Below are positions 7,965 to 16,243 of a DNA stretch of 64,000 nucleotides, piece after piece. Position 1 is the first letter of the stretch; each line of letters begins with the position of its first letter. Origin of the DNA: Consotaella salsifontis (GTDB taxonomy: Bacteria; Pseudomonadota; Alphaproteobacteria; Rhizobiales; Rhizobiaceae); assembly GCF_900167365.1 (NCBI RefSeq), contig NZ_FUXL01000004.1, positions 186,001-250,000 of the forward strand. The letters are read 5' to 3'. The position numbers and the translations under genes were made by a program. Under the pieces are notes generated by a model. The model saw nothing but the letters and a program-made list of their open reading frames with translations. It did not search any database and was not told the origin of the DNA.

Positions 7965-9230
7965 ATGTCGGCAACACCGCCTCCGCCTCCCTCCTCCGAA
8001 CCGGCGCCGTCCCCGGGCGAGCGCCCGGTGCCGCAGATCTCGATCGCGGCCTTCTGCGAGGATTCGGCGCTGGCGGCCACGGTCGAGGCCGCGGCGACGG
8101 ACCGGCGCATGAGCCGGGCGCGCGCGACGTGGCACATGGGTGGGCTTTCGGCGGCGATCGAGCTCTACCGCTCCTCGCCCACGCCAAGCCTCATCCTGGT
8201 CGAAACCATCGACGACGATGACGAGGTCCTCTTCGCAAGGCTCGAGGAGCTCGCCGAGCACTGCCTCACCACCACAAAGGTGATCGTCATCGGCCACCGC
8301 AACGACGTTGGGCTCTACCGCGATCTGCTGGAGCGGGGGGTCAACGATTACCTTGTCGCGCCTCTTGGTCCGATCCCGCTCATCGCGGCCATCTCCCGCC
8401 TCTATCGCGACACCGGCCCGCAGACGATCGGCCGCATCTGCGCCTTTCTTGGGGCCAGAGGCGGAGCGGGCTCCTCGACGGTTGCCCACAACGTCGCCTT
8501 CTCGCTCGCCTCCGTGAGCGAGGCCGAGGTGTTGCTGGTCGATCTCGACCTGCCCTTCGGGACGGTCGGTCTCGACTTCAACGTTGAGGCGCCGCAGGGC
8601 ATTCTCGATGTCATCGGCGGCGTCGACCGGCTCGACGACGTGCTTCTCGAGCGCATGTCGACGGCCCATGGGGAGCGCCTCAATCTTCTGACGCCGCCCC
8701 TGGCGCTGGATGGCGCGTACGATCTTGCCGAAGCGGAAGTCGACCGGCTGATGGAGGTCGCCCGCGCCGGCGCCCGGATCACCATTCTGGACGTTCCGCA
8801 CATGTGGACCGCCTGGACGAAGCGAATCCTGGCAGGTGCGGACGAGATCGTGGTCACGGCCGAGCCGGATCTCGCCAGCATGCGCAACGTCAAGGCCATC
8901 CTGGAGTTTCTCGCCGAGGCCCGACCGAACGATACAGCTCCCCACCTCGTCCTCAACCGGATGAAGGTGCCCAAGCGCCCTGAGATCAAGCCTCAGGCCT
9001 TCGCCAGCGCCGTTGGTCTCACGCCGGCCCTTTCCATCGCTTTCGATCCAAAGACCTTCGGCCTCGCCGCCAACAACGGCCAGATGATCGCCGAGGTCGC
9101 GGCCAAGTCGGCGCCCGCAAAGGACTTCTCCAGACTGGCGCAAACGCTTGCGGCGGGGGCCAAGAAGACGCCTTCGTTGCAGAAGAAGGGGCTCGGGCGG
9201 CTCACCGCGCGCCTTTTGGGCAGGAAATAG
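7965..9230 (+). CDS. cpaE: Tad pilus assembly ATPase CpaE (TadZ)
   Basis: A MinD/ParA-type protein that places the Tad machine at its site in the cell. The 421 residues begin with a Pro-rich lead and a receiver-like domain (about 25-140, with VIVIGHRNDVGLYRDLLERG). The ATPase domain follows, with deviant Walker A GARGGAGSST at about residues 163-172, LLVDLDLPFGTVGLDF (Walker A' region) and ILDVPHMW (Walker B). The tail is basic. The ATG at 7965 has only a weak ribosome site, so the start is less certain than the body. A palindromic repeat lies between it and cpaF. Confidence 0.9.
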   Translation: MSATPPPPPSSEPAPSPGERPVPQISIAAFCEDSALAATVEAAATDRRMSRARATWHMGGLSAAIELYRSSPTPSLILVETIDDDDEVLFARLEELAEHCLTTTKVIVIGHRNDVGLYRDLLERGVNDYLVAPLGPIPLIAAISRLYRDTGPQTIGRICAFLGARGGAGSSTVAHNVAFSLASVSEAEVLLVDLDLPFGTVGLDFNVEAPQGILDVIGGVDRLDDVLLERMSTAHGERLNLLTPPLALDGAYDLAEAEVDRLMEVARAGARITILDVPHMWTAWTKRILAGADEIVVTAEPDLASMRNVKAILEFLAEARPNDTAPHLVLNRMKVPKRPEIKPQAFASAVGLTPALSIAFDPKTFGLAANNGQMIAEVAAKSAPAKDFSRLAQTLAAGAKKTPSLQKKGLGRLTARLLGRK

Positions 9231-9245
9231 CCGCTTAGAGGCTGC

Positions 9246-9290
9246 GCATGGTGTTTTGCCGAAGAGTCATGCGACTTTTCGGCATCATGC
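9246..9290. repeat. Palindromic intergenic repeat, copy 1
   Basis: A near-perfect palindrome: GCATGGTG..GCCGAAGAGTC, loop ATGC, then GACTTTTCGGCATCATGC. It shares an exact 19-base core (9274-9292, ACTTTTCGGCATCATGCTC) with the element at 17119-17137. This is the pattern of the small mosaic palindromes common between genes in Rhizobiales. It sits inside the Tad operon between cpaE and cpaF, so it may also act as an mRNA stem-loop. The rest of the 287-base gap shows nothing clear. Confidence 0.65.
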
Positions 9291-9517
9291 TCCGGGCGCC
9301 CCCCCGGAAAGGGCACCGGCGGCGATGCCTCAAATCCTAACGATCAGCTTCACCGACGAGCAAAAGCACTGGCGTAGTGTTCGACCATCGACGCGCGCCG
9401 TATCGCGAAGACCGTCGGACGAAAGCCGCGCGTTGGCGCCGGCATCGAGGATACGGCCACAGTCGCCCTCGCCGGCCCCTCGCAAAGGGTTCCGGCATCG
9501 CATGATCCGGAGCCAGG

Positions 9518-10948
9518 ATGTTCGGCAAGAAGCTCGAAGACGCCAATACCCTTTCCTTGCCGCAATCGGCGGAGCTCGCACCACCGGCCTATCGCGAAGC
9601 CGAACGCCCCCTTTCCCGACAGGAACGCGCGGATCGCGGGGATCGCGACGGCCGGACAGAGAAGTTCTACGAGCTGAAGCGCCAGATTTTCGACGCCCTG
9701 GTCGATACGATCGACGTCGCCATGCTGGCCACCATGGCACCAGCCGAAGCGCGTGAAGAAATCGTCCAGGTGGTCACGGACATTATCGGCGCCAAGAGGG
9801 TGCAGATATCGGTCAACGAGCAGGAGCGCCTGGTTGAGGATGTTTGCAACGACGTTCTCGGCTATGGGCCTTTGGAGCCGCTGCTCGCCCGCGACGACAT
9901 CGCCGACATCATGGTCAACGGCGCCAACAATGTCTTCATTGAAGTGGATGGTAAGGTCGAGGAAACCGACATCCATTTCGAGGACAACCAGCAGCTCCTC
10001 AACATCTGCCAGCGCATCGTCAGCCAGGTCGGCCGGCGCGTCGACGAGTCCTCGCCCATCTGCGACGCGCGCCTGCCCGACGGATCGCGCGTCAACGTCA
10101 TCGCCCCGCCGCTTGCCATCGACGGTCCGGCCCTCACCATCCGAAAGTTCAAGAGGGACAAGCTCACCCTCGACCAGCTCGTCCGCTTCGGTTCGATCTC
10201 GCCCGAGGGGGCTACCCTCCTCCAGATCATCGGCCGGGTGCGCTGCAACGTCGTCATCTCGGGCGGCACCGGTTCGGGCAAGACGACGCTGCTCAATTGC
10301 CTCACCCGCTATATCGACGCCGACGAGCGCATCGTCACCTGTGAGGACTCGGCCGAGCTTCAGCTCCAGCAGCCCCACGTGGTGCGCCTCGAAACCCGCC
10401 CGCCCAATATCGAGGGCGAGGGCGAGATCACCATGCGCCAGCTCGTCAAGAACTGTCTGCGCATGCGGCCCGAGCGCATCATCGTGGGCGAGGTGCGCGG
10501 ACCGGAGGTCTTCGACCTTCTCCAGGCGATGAACACCGGCCACGACGGCTCGATGGGCACCATCCACTCCAACAGCCCGCGCGAATGCCTGAAGCGCATG
10601 GAGTCGATGATCGCCATGGGCGGTTTCTCTCTGCCTGCCCAGACGGTGCGAGAGATCATCGTCGGGTCGGTGGACGTGATCATCCAAGCGGCGCGCCTGC
10701 GTGACGGCTCTCGCCGCATCACCCACATCACCGAGGTGGTGGGCATGGAAGGCGACGTCATCACCACGCAGGACCTCTTCGTCTACGACATCCTCGGCGA
10801 GGATGCGGGCGGCAAGATCATCGGGCAGCACCGCTCCACCGGCATCGGGCGCCCCGCCTTCTGGGATCGCGCGCGCTATTTCGGCGAGGATCAGCGCCTC
10901 GCCGCCGCTCTCGACGCGGCGGAAAAGAAGGCGCCGTCGCAGGCCTGA
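9518..10948 (+). CDS. cpaF: Tad secretion ATPase CpaF (TadA)
   Basis: The hexameric cytoplasmic ATPase that powers Tad secretion. The 476 residues carry the all-alpha N-terminal region and CNDVLGYGPLEPLLARDDI, typical of CpaF. Walker A GGTGSGKT is at residues 249-256, followed by CEDSAELQLQQPHVVRLETR (Asp box), MRPERIIVGEVRG (Walker B) and the His box TGHDGSMGTIHSNSP. The length is usual. About 90 bases separate it from tadB. The ATG at 9518 follows a CAGG-like site, and the variable N-terminal 45 residues are polar. Confidence 0.96.
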   Translation: MFGKKLEDANTLSLPQSAELAPPAYREAERPLSRQERADRGDRDGRTEKFYELKRQIFDALVDTIDVAMLATMAPAEAREEIVQVVTDIIGAKRVQISVNEQERLVEDVCNDVLGYGPLEPLLARDDIADIMVNGANNVFIEVDGKVEETDIHFEDNQQLLNICQRIVSQVGRRVDESSPICDARLPDGSRVNVIAPPLAIDGPALTIRKFKRDKLTLDQLVRFGSISPEGATLLQIIGRVRCNVVISGGTGSGKTTLLNCLTRYIDADERIVTCEDSAELQLQQPHVVRLETRPPNIEGEGEITMRQLVKNCLRMRPERIIVGEVRGPEVFDLLQAMNTGHDGSMGTIHSNSPRECLKRMESMIAMGGFSLPAQTVREIIVGSVDVIIQAARLRDGSRRITHITEVVGMEGDVITTQDLFVYDILGEDAGGKIIGQHRSTGIGRPAFWDRARYFGEDQRLAAALDAAEKKAPSQA

Positions 10949-11041
10949 CGCGGTGCAAAGACGGCAAGCGTAACCAATCCTTTCAACATCTTGCGTTCAA
11001 TAGTGTTGTCTGAGACGGTTTGTTGAACCATCGGAGAGGCC

Positions 11042-12049
11042 ATGGACCTGCCCATTCAAGGGCTCGCCCCCCAACTTCCGATCTTCGGCCTCGCGACGCT
11101 CAGCGTCGCGGCGGCCTTGACGATGGTATTCTATCCAAAGGTCAAGAAGACCGACCTCTACGAAAGCCGCTTCACCGCGATCGCCGAAACGAGCGCGCCT
11201 AGTCACAATCGGCGCGATGGCGGCGCTCGCCGCAGACGCTCGGTGCAGGAGACGTTGCGCGATCTGGACGAGCGCCAGAAGGCGGAGGCGAAGCATTCCT
11301 CCTCCAAGCCGAGCCTGGTGCGGCGGATGCGCCAGGCGCAGCTCTCCTGGTCGAAAGAAATCTACTATCTCGTTTCTGGCGGCACCGGAATTTTGAGCTT
11401 CATCATTGCTCTTCTGTTCCGCATCGACACGTTGCCGGCCATCGCCTGCGGCATCGCCGGGGCACTTCTTCTTCCGCATCTGTTCGTCGAGCGCCGGCGC
11501 AAGCGGCGCTTCGCCCGATTTTCCGCCGAGTTTCCGACGGCCGTCGACGTCATCGTGCGCGGCGTCAAGTCAGGCTTACCGCTGGGCGACTGCCTGAAGA
11601 TCATCGCCGTCGAGGCCCAGGAGCCGGTTGCCGGGGAGTTCCGGACATTGGTCGAGGACCAGACTCTCGGCCTTCCGATGGATGAGGCCGTGGGGCGTCT
11701 GGCGCAACGCGTGCCGCTGGCGGAGACGAACTTCTTTGCCATCGTCGTCGCCATTCAAAGCCGCACCGGCGGCAGCCTCGCCGAAGCGCTCAGCAATCTG
11801 TCCAAGGTGCTGCGCGAGAGGAAGAAGATGCAGGGCAAGATCAGGGCCATGAGCCAGGAGGCGAAATCATCCGCGGCGATCATCGGCGCTCTGCCCGTAC
11901 TCGTCGCCGTGCTCGTCTATCTGACCAGCCCGGACTATATCGCGCTCCTCTTCACAGAGACCATCGGCAATATCGTGCTCGCCGTGTGCCTTCTGTGGAT
12001 GGGCATCGGCATCCTGATCATGCGCAAAATGATCAATTTCGATTTCTGA
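11042..12049 (+). CDS. tadB: Tad inner-membrane platform protein TadB
   Basis: One of two GspF-type membrane proteins that form the platform above the CpaF ATPase. The 335 residues show an N-terminal hydrophobic segment and a polar basic loop. Two more spans follow (YYLVSGGTGILSFIIALLF; AIACGIAGALLLPHLFV), then the F domain with FPTAVDVIVRGVKSGLPLGD and FAIVVAIQSRTGGSLAEAL, and two C-terminal spans. The start has GGAGAGG 3 bases upstream of the ATG. It is followed by tadC after 6 bases, clearly one transcript. Confidence 0.93.
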   Translation: MDLPIQGLAPQLPIFGLATLSVAAALTMVFYPKVKKTDLYESRFTAIAETSAPSHNRRDGGARRRRSVQETLRDLDERQKAEAKHSSSKPSLVRRMRQAQLSWSKEIYYLVSGGTGILSFIIALLFRIDTLPAIACGIAGALLLPHLFVERRRKRRFARFSAEFPTAVDVIVRGVKSGLPLGDCLKIIAVEAQEPVAGEFRTLVEDQTLGLPMDEAVGRLAQRVPLAETNFFAIVVAIQSRTGGSLAEALSNLSKVLRERKKMQGKIRAMSQEAKSSAAIIGALPVLVAVLVYLTSPDYIALLFTETIGNIVLAVCLLWMGIGILIMRKMINFDF

Positions 12050-12055
12050 CCCGCC

Positions 12056-13030
12056 ATGCTGCTTCCGATCGCCCTTCCCGACACCAAGCCTTTGATCGCC
12101 GCCCTCGCTTTCGCCAGCAGCGCGGGTGCCTTTCTCCTCGTTGCCTGGCCCTATCTGAAGCGCGACAAGCTGGAAAAGCGAATGCGGCAGGTGGCCAGAG
12201 AACGCGAGCGCATCCGCCTGCGCGAGCGCGCGATCCTTCAGGATCGCCACAAGGACACGATGCTGCGCGGAGAGCAGCCGAAGAAGCTCTACGAGCTGAT
12301 CGTCGAGCGCTTCAACATGACAGCCAAGGCCGAAGACGGCGACATGGCCCAGATGCTGCGCATGGCGGGATATCGCGGCCGCGGCCCGATGATCCGCTTT
12401 CTCGCGGCGCGCATCCTGACGCCGATCGCCATGACACTGGCGGCGCTGTTCTACATGTTCGTGGTCATGGCAGGAAAAACCAATCTCGGTGTCCAGCTGG
12501 CCGCGACGGTCGGCGCCGGCACGCTCGGCTATTATCTGCCGCTGATCCTGCTGAAGAACCGGACCATCAAGCGCCAGACATCGATCCGGCGGGCCTGGCC
12601 CGATGCGCTCGACCTCATGCTGATCTGCGTCGAATCCGGCATGAGCATCGAAGGGGCGTTCCGAAAGGTCGCCGACGAGGTAGGAAGCCAGTCGCTGGAG
12701 CTGGCGGACGAACTCAACCTCACGACAGCGGAGCTCTCCTATTTTCAGGACCGGCGAAAAGCGCTGGATAATCTGGGACTTCGAACTGGGCTGACGGGGG
12801 TCAAGGCGGTGGTGACGAGCCTCATTCAGGCCGAGCGCTACGGCACTCCCATCGGCAACGCCTTGCGGGTGCTGGCCCAGGAAAATCGGGACATGAGGAT
12901 GGCCGAGGCCGAAAAAAGGGCGGCGGCGCTGCCACCGAAGCTCACCGTGCCGATGATCCTATTCTTCCTGCCGGTGCTCTTCGCTGTCATCATCACCCCG
13001 GCGGTGATCCAGATTATGACACACCACTAG
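12056..13030 (+). CDS. tadC: Tad inner-membrane platform protein TadC
   Basis: The second GspF-type platform protein. The 324 residues have an N-terminal span and a basic cytoplasmic stretch rich in RERERIRLRER. A middle pair of spans comes next (ILTPIAMTLAALFYMFVVMA; VGAGTLGYYLPLILL). The F domain has RRAWPDALDLMLICVESGMS and GLTGVKAVVTSLIQAERYG, and there is one C-terminal span. In many Tad loci tadD, tadE, tadF and tadG would follow; here clpS comes next, so this is the end of the local Tad cluster. Confidence 0.93.
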   Translation: MLLPIALPDTKPLIAALAFASSAGAFLLVAWPYLKRDKLEKRMRQVARERERIRLRERAILQDRHKDTMLRGEQPKKLYELIVERFNMTAKAEDGDMAQMLRMAGYRGRGPMIRFLAARILTPIAMTLAALFYMFVVMAGKTNLGVQLAATVGAGTLGYYLPLILLKNRTIKRQTSIRRAWPDALDLMLICVESGMSIEGAFRKVADEVGSQSLELADELNLTTAELSYFQDRRKALDNLGLRTGLTGVKAVVTSLIQAERYGTPIGNALRVLAQENRDMRMAEAEKRAAALPPKLTVPMILFFLPVLFAVIITPAVIQIMTHH

Positions 13031-13122
13031 GGCCCCTCTTCATAAAGACGAATGCCCCTCTTGGCTGCGCTGGCGAAAGCCTTAGTCTCCGGTCTGCTCG
13101 ATCGATGGTTCCGGAGGTCGTC

Positions 13123-13428
13123 ATGAGCAATCCCGACACCCGTCTTCGTACGCGCACGAAGATCAAGGTGGAGCGGCCACGCCTCTACAAGGTCATTCTC
13201 GTCAACGACGATTACACGCCGCGCGAGTTCGTTGTGAAAGTGCTCAAGGCCGAGTTCCGCCTTTCCGAGGATCAGGCACAACGGGTGATGCTCACCGCTC
13301 ATCGTCTCGGTTCCTGCTTGATCGCCGTCTTCCCTCGCGACGTCGCCGAGACGAAGGCGGCACGGGCGACCGACGCTGGTCGCCAGGCCGGCTATCCGCT
13401 CCAGTTCATCGCCGAACCCGAGGAATAG
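13123..13428 (+). CDS. clpS: ATP-dependent Clp protease adaptor ClpS (ClpS2 type)
   Basis: Delivers N-degron substrates to the ClpAP protease. The 101-residue protein has the core YKVILVNDDYTPREFVVKVL and LTAHRLGSCLIAVFPRDVAE. The Asn-Asp-Asp pocket and the fold-defining residues of ClpS are present. The sequence resembles the second alphaproteobacterial paralogue, ClpS2. The ATG at 13123 has GGAGG 5 bases upstream; an in-frame ATG at 13105 is less likely. No clpA lies next to it, which is usual for ClpS2. It is probably independent of the Tad operon although it follows by about 90 bases. Confidence 0.88.
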   Translation: MSNPDTRLRTRTKIKVERPRLYKVILVNDDYTPREFVVKVLKAEFRLSEDQAQRVMLTAHRLGSCLIAVFPRDVAETKAARATDAGRQAGYPLQFIAEPEE

Positions 13429-13443
13429 CCCGGCTCGCATCCT

Positions 13444-13788
13444 TCACTTCGGCGGAGCGGAGGGGCTTTCGGCGCAATAGATGGCATAAAGCGCGCGGAC
13501 GACCGCGCGCGCCTCCTCGTCAGCGAGGCTGTAATAGATGACTTGGGCGGAACGGCGCGTCGCGACGAAGCCGGCCTCGCGCAGCCGTGCCAGATGTTGG
13601 CTGAGAGCCGATTGGCTCAATCCAATCCTGCCCTGGAGCTCGCCGACCGAGGCGTCATGCTCGATGAGGTGGCAAAGGATCAAGAGACGGCTCGGATTGG
13701 CCATCAGCGCCAGCCGGGCCGCAACATACCCGGCGCGAGCCTCCAGCGCCGCCATGTCCTCTCGCGTGCCAACGTCAGCCGATCCCAA
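13444..13788 (-). CDS. bigR: ArsR-family sulfur-responsive repressor (BigR/SqrR type)
   Basis: A 114-residue winged-helix repressor divergent from the sulfur operon it likely controls. The DNA-recognition part is GLSQSALSQHLARLREAGFV at about residues 57-76, with the wing TRRSAQVIYYSL. Two cysteines, at about 39 (LILCHLIE) and 105 (IYCAES), match the positions of the redox pair that BigR and SqrR use to sense persulfides by tetrasulfide or disulfide formation. The start is a TTG at 13788 with GGAG 5 bases upstream; an ATG at 13755 is possible but has a poorly spaced site. The target operon content supports the BigR name. Confidence 0.85.
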   Translation of the reverse strand: MGSADVGTREDMAALEARAGYVAARLALMANPSRLLILCHLIEHDASVGELQGRIGLSQSALSQHLARLREAGFVATRRSAQVIYYSLADEEARAVVRALYAIYCAESPSAPPK

Positions 13789-13812
13789 TGTCGCTCCGTT
13801 TATTCGTATTGA

Positions 13813-13835
13813 CTAATTTACATCTTCCTAATATA
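13813..13835. promoter_or_regulatory. Candidate BigR operator and divergent promoter region
   Basis: The 82 bases between bigR and the operon are sharply AT-rich. They hold a direct repeat, CTAATTTA at 13813 and CTAATATA at 13828, with starts 15 bases apart. AT-rich repeated sites in this position are usual for ArsR-type repressors. The repeat is seen; its function is inferred. Confidence 0.4.
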
Positions 13836-13870
13836 TAGATCGAGACGATGGGCGCGCACAAGGCCCACTC

Positions 13871-14383
13871 ATGGAAGAACCAATCCTGGATGGCGCCCAG
13901 CGCCGGCCACGCGAAAGGGTCATCGAGTTGCAGCCAGTTCCCACGATCTTCTCTCCCCTCGCCGCGATTGCGGGCGGCGCCCTCATCGGCGTCGCAGCGG
14001 TCCTCGTCATGCTCTTGTTCGGCCGTATCGCCGGCATCGTCGGTTTGGCGTCGCGCGCCATCGGGGCTGTGGCCGGCCCGGCCGAAGACTGGGCGTGGCG
14101 GGCCGCCTTTCTCGTCGGGCTGGTCATCGCGCCACTGGTCTACTCCTTCGTCTCCGGGGTTGCGGTGCATCAGACTGTTTCCGACGATCTCCCGCTCATG
14201 GCGCTGGCCGGTCTTCTGGTCGGTTTCGGAACGGCTCTCGGTTCAGGCTGCACCTCTGGCCACGGCGTCTGCGGCCTCGCCCGGCTTTCCGCCCGATCCC
14301 TCGTTGCCGTCGCCGTCTTCATGACATTCGGCGCCGCCACGGTCTTCGTGACACGGCACCTGCTCGCCGGGAGCCTTTCATGA
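13871..14383 (+). CDS. YeeE/YedE-family membrane transporter, first half
   Basis: A 170-residue membrane protein with about four spans. Its signature is GFGTALGSGCTSGHGVCGLA at about residues 117-136, with the paired cysteines typical of YeeE/YedE thiosulfate and sulfur-compound transporters. In BigR operons these proteins often occur as two short genes that act together, as in the PmpA/PmpB pair. It overlaps the second half gene by an ATGA junction. It probably moves sulfide, thiosulfate or polysulfide across the inner membrane; the direction is not shown by the sequence. Confidence 0.88.
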   Translation: MEEPILDGAQRRPRERVIELQPVPTIFSPLAAIAGGALIGVAAVLVMLLFGRIAGIVGLASRAIGAVAGPAEDWAWRAAFLVGLVIAPLVYSFVSGVAVHQTVSDDLPLMALAGLLVGFGTALGSGCTSGHGVCGLARLSARSLVAVAVFMTFGAATVFVTRHLLAGSLS

Positions 14384-14850
14384 AAACACATCGCGTCATC
14401 TGGGGCCTTGCCGCCGGCCTCATCTTCGGCATCGGCCTCATCGTTGCCGGCATGGCCGACCCGGCAAAAGTGCTCAATTTTCTCGATATCCTCGGCGATT
14501 GGGATCCAAGCCTTGCCTTTGTCATGGCGAGCGCGGTTATCATCACCTTCGTCGGCTATCGCCTTGCATGGCGGCGCGCCAAACCGGTTCTTCTGGGCGA
14601 CTTCGACCTACCAGGCAGAACCCGCATCGATAGCAAGCTCGTCATCGGCGCCGCACTCTTCGGCATCGGCTGGGGCCTCGGCGGCCTTTGTCCGGGGCCC
14701 GCTTTCACCGCCATCGCGCTGGCCGCTCCAGGCACCCTGGTGTTTGTGCCCATGATGATCATCGGTATCCTGGCCGGCGTCCGCATCCGCCAGTGGGGCA
14801 AGATGGCAAGACAGGAAAAGAAGGGAGAGAAACGATGGCAGGCAAGTTGA
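14380..14850 (+). CDS. YeeE/YedE-like membrane transporter, second half (DUF6691 type)
   Basis: A 156-residue membrane protein with spans at about residues 7-25, 42-60, 87-104 and 116-136. Typical motifs are GLIFGIGLIVAGMADPAKVL and GWGLGGLCPGPAF, the second with the single conserved Cys-Pro. It starts at ATG 14380, overlapping the stop of the first half gene, so the two are translationally coupled. Its own end overlaps the MBL gene by 16 bases. It has a long basic C-terminal tail (KMARQEKKGEKR). Confidence 0.88.
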   Translation: MKTHRVIWGLAAGLIFGIGLIVAGMADPAKVLNFLDILGDWDPSLAFVMASAVIITFVGYRLAWRRAKPVLLGDFDLPGRTRIDSKLVIGAALFGIGWGLGGLCPGPAFTAIALAAPGTLVFVPMMIIGILAGVRIRQWGKMARQEKKGEKRWQAS

Positions 14851-15755
14851 AGCAGCGCATCGTCCGGCACTCGCTGTCCCGCGGCCCCGGCAGCCCCGAC
14901 GTCTGGGGGGTCTACGAGCCGGACAGCGGCTCTATCCAGTATGTCTGCGCCGATCCGGCGACGCGGCAGGCGGCGCTGATCGACGTGGTCTGGAACTTCG
15001 ACCCCAAGTCCTTCGCGACGCATCTGGAAAGCGCCGGGCAGGTGCTGGATATTGTGAGGGAGAACGATCTCTCGGTCGCCTGGGTCCTCGACACCCACCC
15101 CCATGCGGATCATCTCATGGCCTCCGCCCATCTCAAGGAGGAGACGGGCGCGCCCACGGCGATCGGCGCCAAGGTGCGCAAGATCGCCGGCATATGGACC
15201 GGCATCTATAACGAGCCGGACGCGTTCGATCCCGACCGCGACTTCGACCGCCTGTTCGAGCACGGCGACACCTTCAGGATCGGCGAACTCGACGTTCGCG
15301 TCATGCTGTCGCCCGGCCACACGCTCGGCTCCATCACCTATATCGCCGGCGACGCCGCCTTCGTCCACGACACGCTGATGTTTCCGGATGCGGGAACCTC
15401 ACGCGCTGATTTTCCGGGAGGCAGCGCGGCCGAGCTTTGGGATTCGATCCAGGCGATCCTCTCACTTCCCGCAGAGACCCGCCTTTTCGTCGGCCACGAC
15501 TACGGCGCGCAAGGCCGCGACGAACCGATGTGGGAAGCAACCGTCGCTGAACACAAGGCGGGGAACATCCACGTCAAGGACGGCACGCGGCGCGAGGAGT
15601 GGATCGAGCGGCGCGAGAAGCGCGACACGACGCTTGCTCTTCCCGACAGGATGCTGGCGGCGCTTCAGGTCAATCTGCGCGGCGGTCGCCTGCCCAAGGC
15701 CGAGGCCGATGGACGGCACTATCTCAAGATGCCGGTCGACTATTTCGGCCATTGA
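14835..15755 (+). CDS. blh: MBL-fold persulfide dioxygenase-like hydrolase (Blh/ETHE1 type)
   Basis: A 306-residue metallo-beta-lactamase-fold protein. The metal motif THPHADHLMA is at about residues 87-96. It is followed by SPGHTLGSI, the FPDAGTSRADF segment (metal Asp and ETHE1-like substrate pocket) and VGHDYG. In BigR operons this enzyme oxidises glutathione persulfide to sulfite and keeps H2S levels low. In several relatives it is fused to the DUF442 domain; here that domain is a separate gene just downstream. The ATG at 14835 has GGGAGAGAAACG upstream. Confidence 0.87.
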   Translation: MAGKLKQRIVRHSLSRGPGSPDVWGVYEPDSGSIQYVCADPATRQAALIDVVWNFDPKSFATHLESAGQVLDIVRENDLSVAWVLDTHPHADHLMASAHLKEETGAPTAIGAKVRKIAGIWTGIYNEPDAFDPDRDFDRLFEHGDTFRIGELDVRVMLSPGHTLGSITYIAGDAAFVHDTLMFPDAGTSRADFPGGSAAELWDSIQAILSLPAETRLFVGHDYGAQGRDEPMWEATVAEHKAGNIHVKDGTRREEWIERREKRDTTLALPDRMLAALQVNLRGGRLPKAEADGRHYLKMPVDYFGH

Positions 15756-15829
15756 TGGAACGATCGCCGACAGACGCGGCGAACATTGTCGATGACGCAA
15801 GCCCGCAGCCCCGGGCAGGAGAAGCCAGG

Positions 15830-16219
15830 ATGCAAGCCAAGAAGATCACCGAGGAGCTTTCGGTCGCGGGTCAGGTGCTGCCTTCGGAGATGAAGGACGT
15901 CAAGGCTGCCGGCTTCCGCGCCCTCATCGTCAACCGCCCCGATGGGGAAGAGCCCGGCCAGCCGACCTTCGAGGAGGTCAAGAGCGCGGCTGCGGCGGAA
16001 GGCATCGAGGCACGATTCGTGCCGGTTCGCGCGCCGAGCGAGGCAGACGCACAGAAGTTCGGCGAAGCCTTCGAGGCCTCTCCGAAGCCCGTTCTCGCCT
16101 TCTGCCGATCCGGCGCGCGCTCCACAGGTCTCTGGTCCATGTGGCAGGCGAGCCAGGAAAAGGGCCATGGTGACGCGAAGCCGGGCGGCCTTTTCGGCCT
16201 GTTCTCACGCAAGAAATAG
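15830..16219 (+). CDS. DUF442 / TIGR01244-type sulfur-transferase-like protein
   Basis: A 129-residue cytosolic protein of the DUF442 family, a phosphatase-like fold that works as a rhodanese-like sulfur carrier in Blh systems. The active-site loop is AFCRSGARSTGLW at about residues 93-105, with the reactive Cys and Arg present. The ATG at 15830 was preferred because AGGAGAAG lies 5 bases upstream and the family fold starts there (ITEELSVAGQV). An in-frame ATG at 15755 touches the previous stop and would add 25 residues. The C-terminus ends in a short basic tail. Confidence 0.85.
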   Translation: MQAKKITEELSVAGQVLPSEMKDVKAAGFRALIVNRPDGEEPGQPTFEEVKSAAAAEGIEARFVPVRAPSEADAQKFGEAFEASPKPVLAFCRSGARSTGLWSMWQASQEKGHGDAKPGGLFGLFSRKK

Positions 16220-16243
16220 ACCCGCTCGGGAGCAGGCATCGCC

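Noticed and set aside
10949-11041. A fourth CtrA box before tadB
   Set aside because: GTAA and TCAAC are present but 9 bases apart instead of 7, so it does not fit the consensus.
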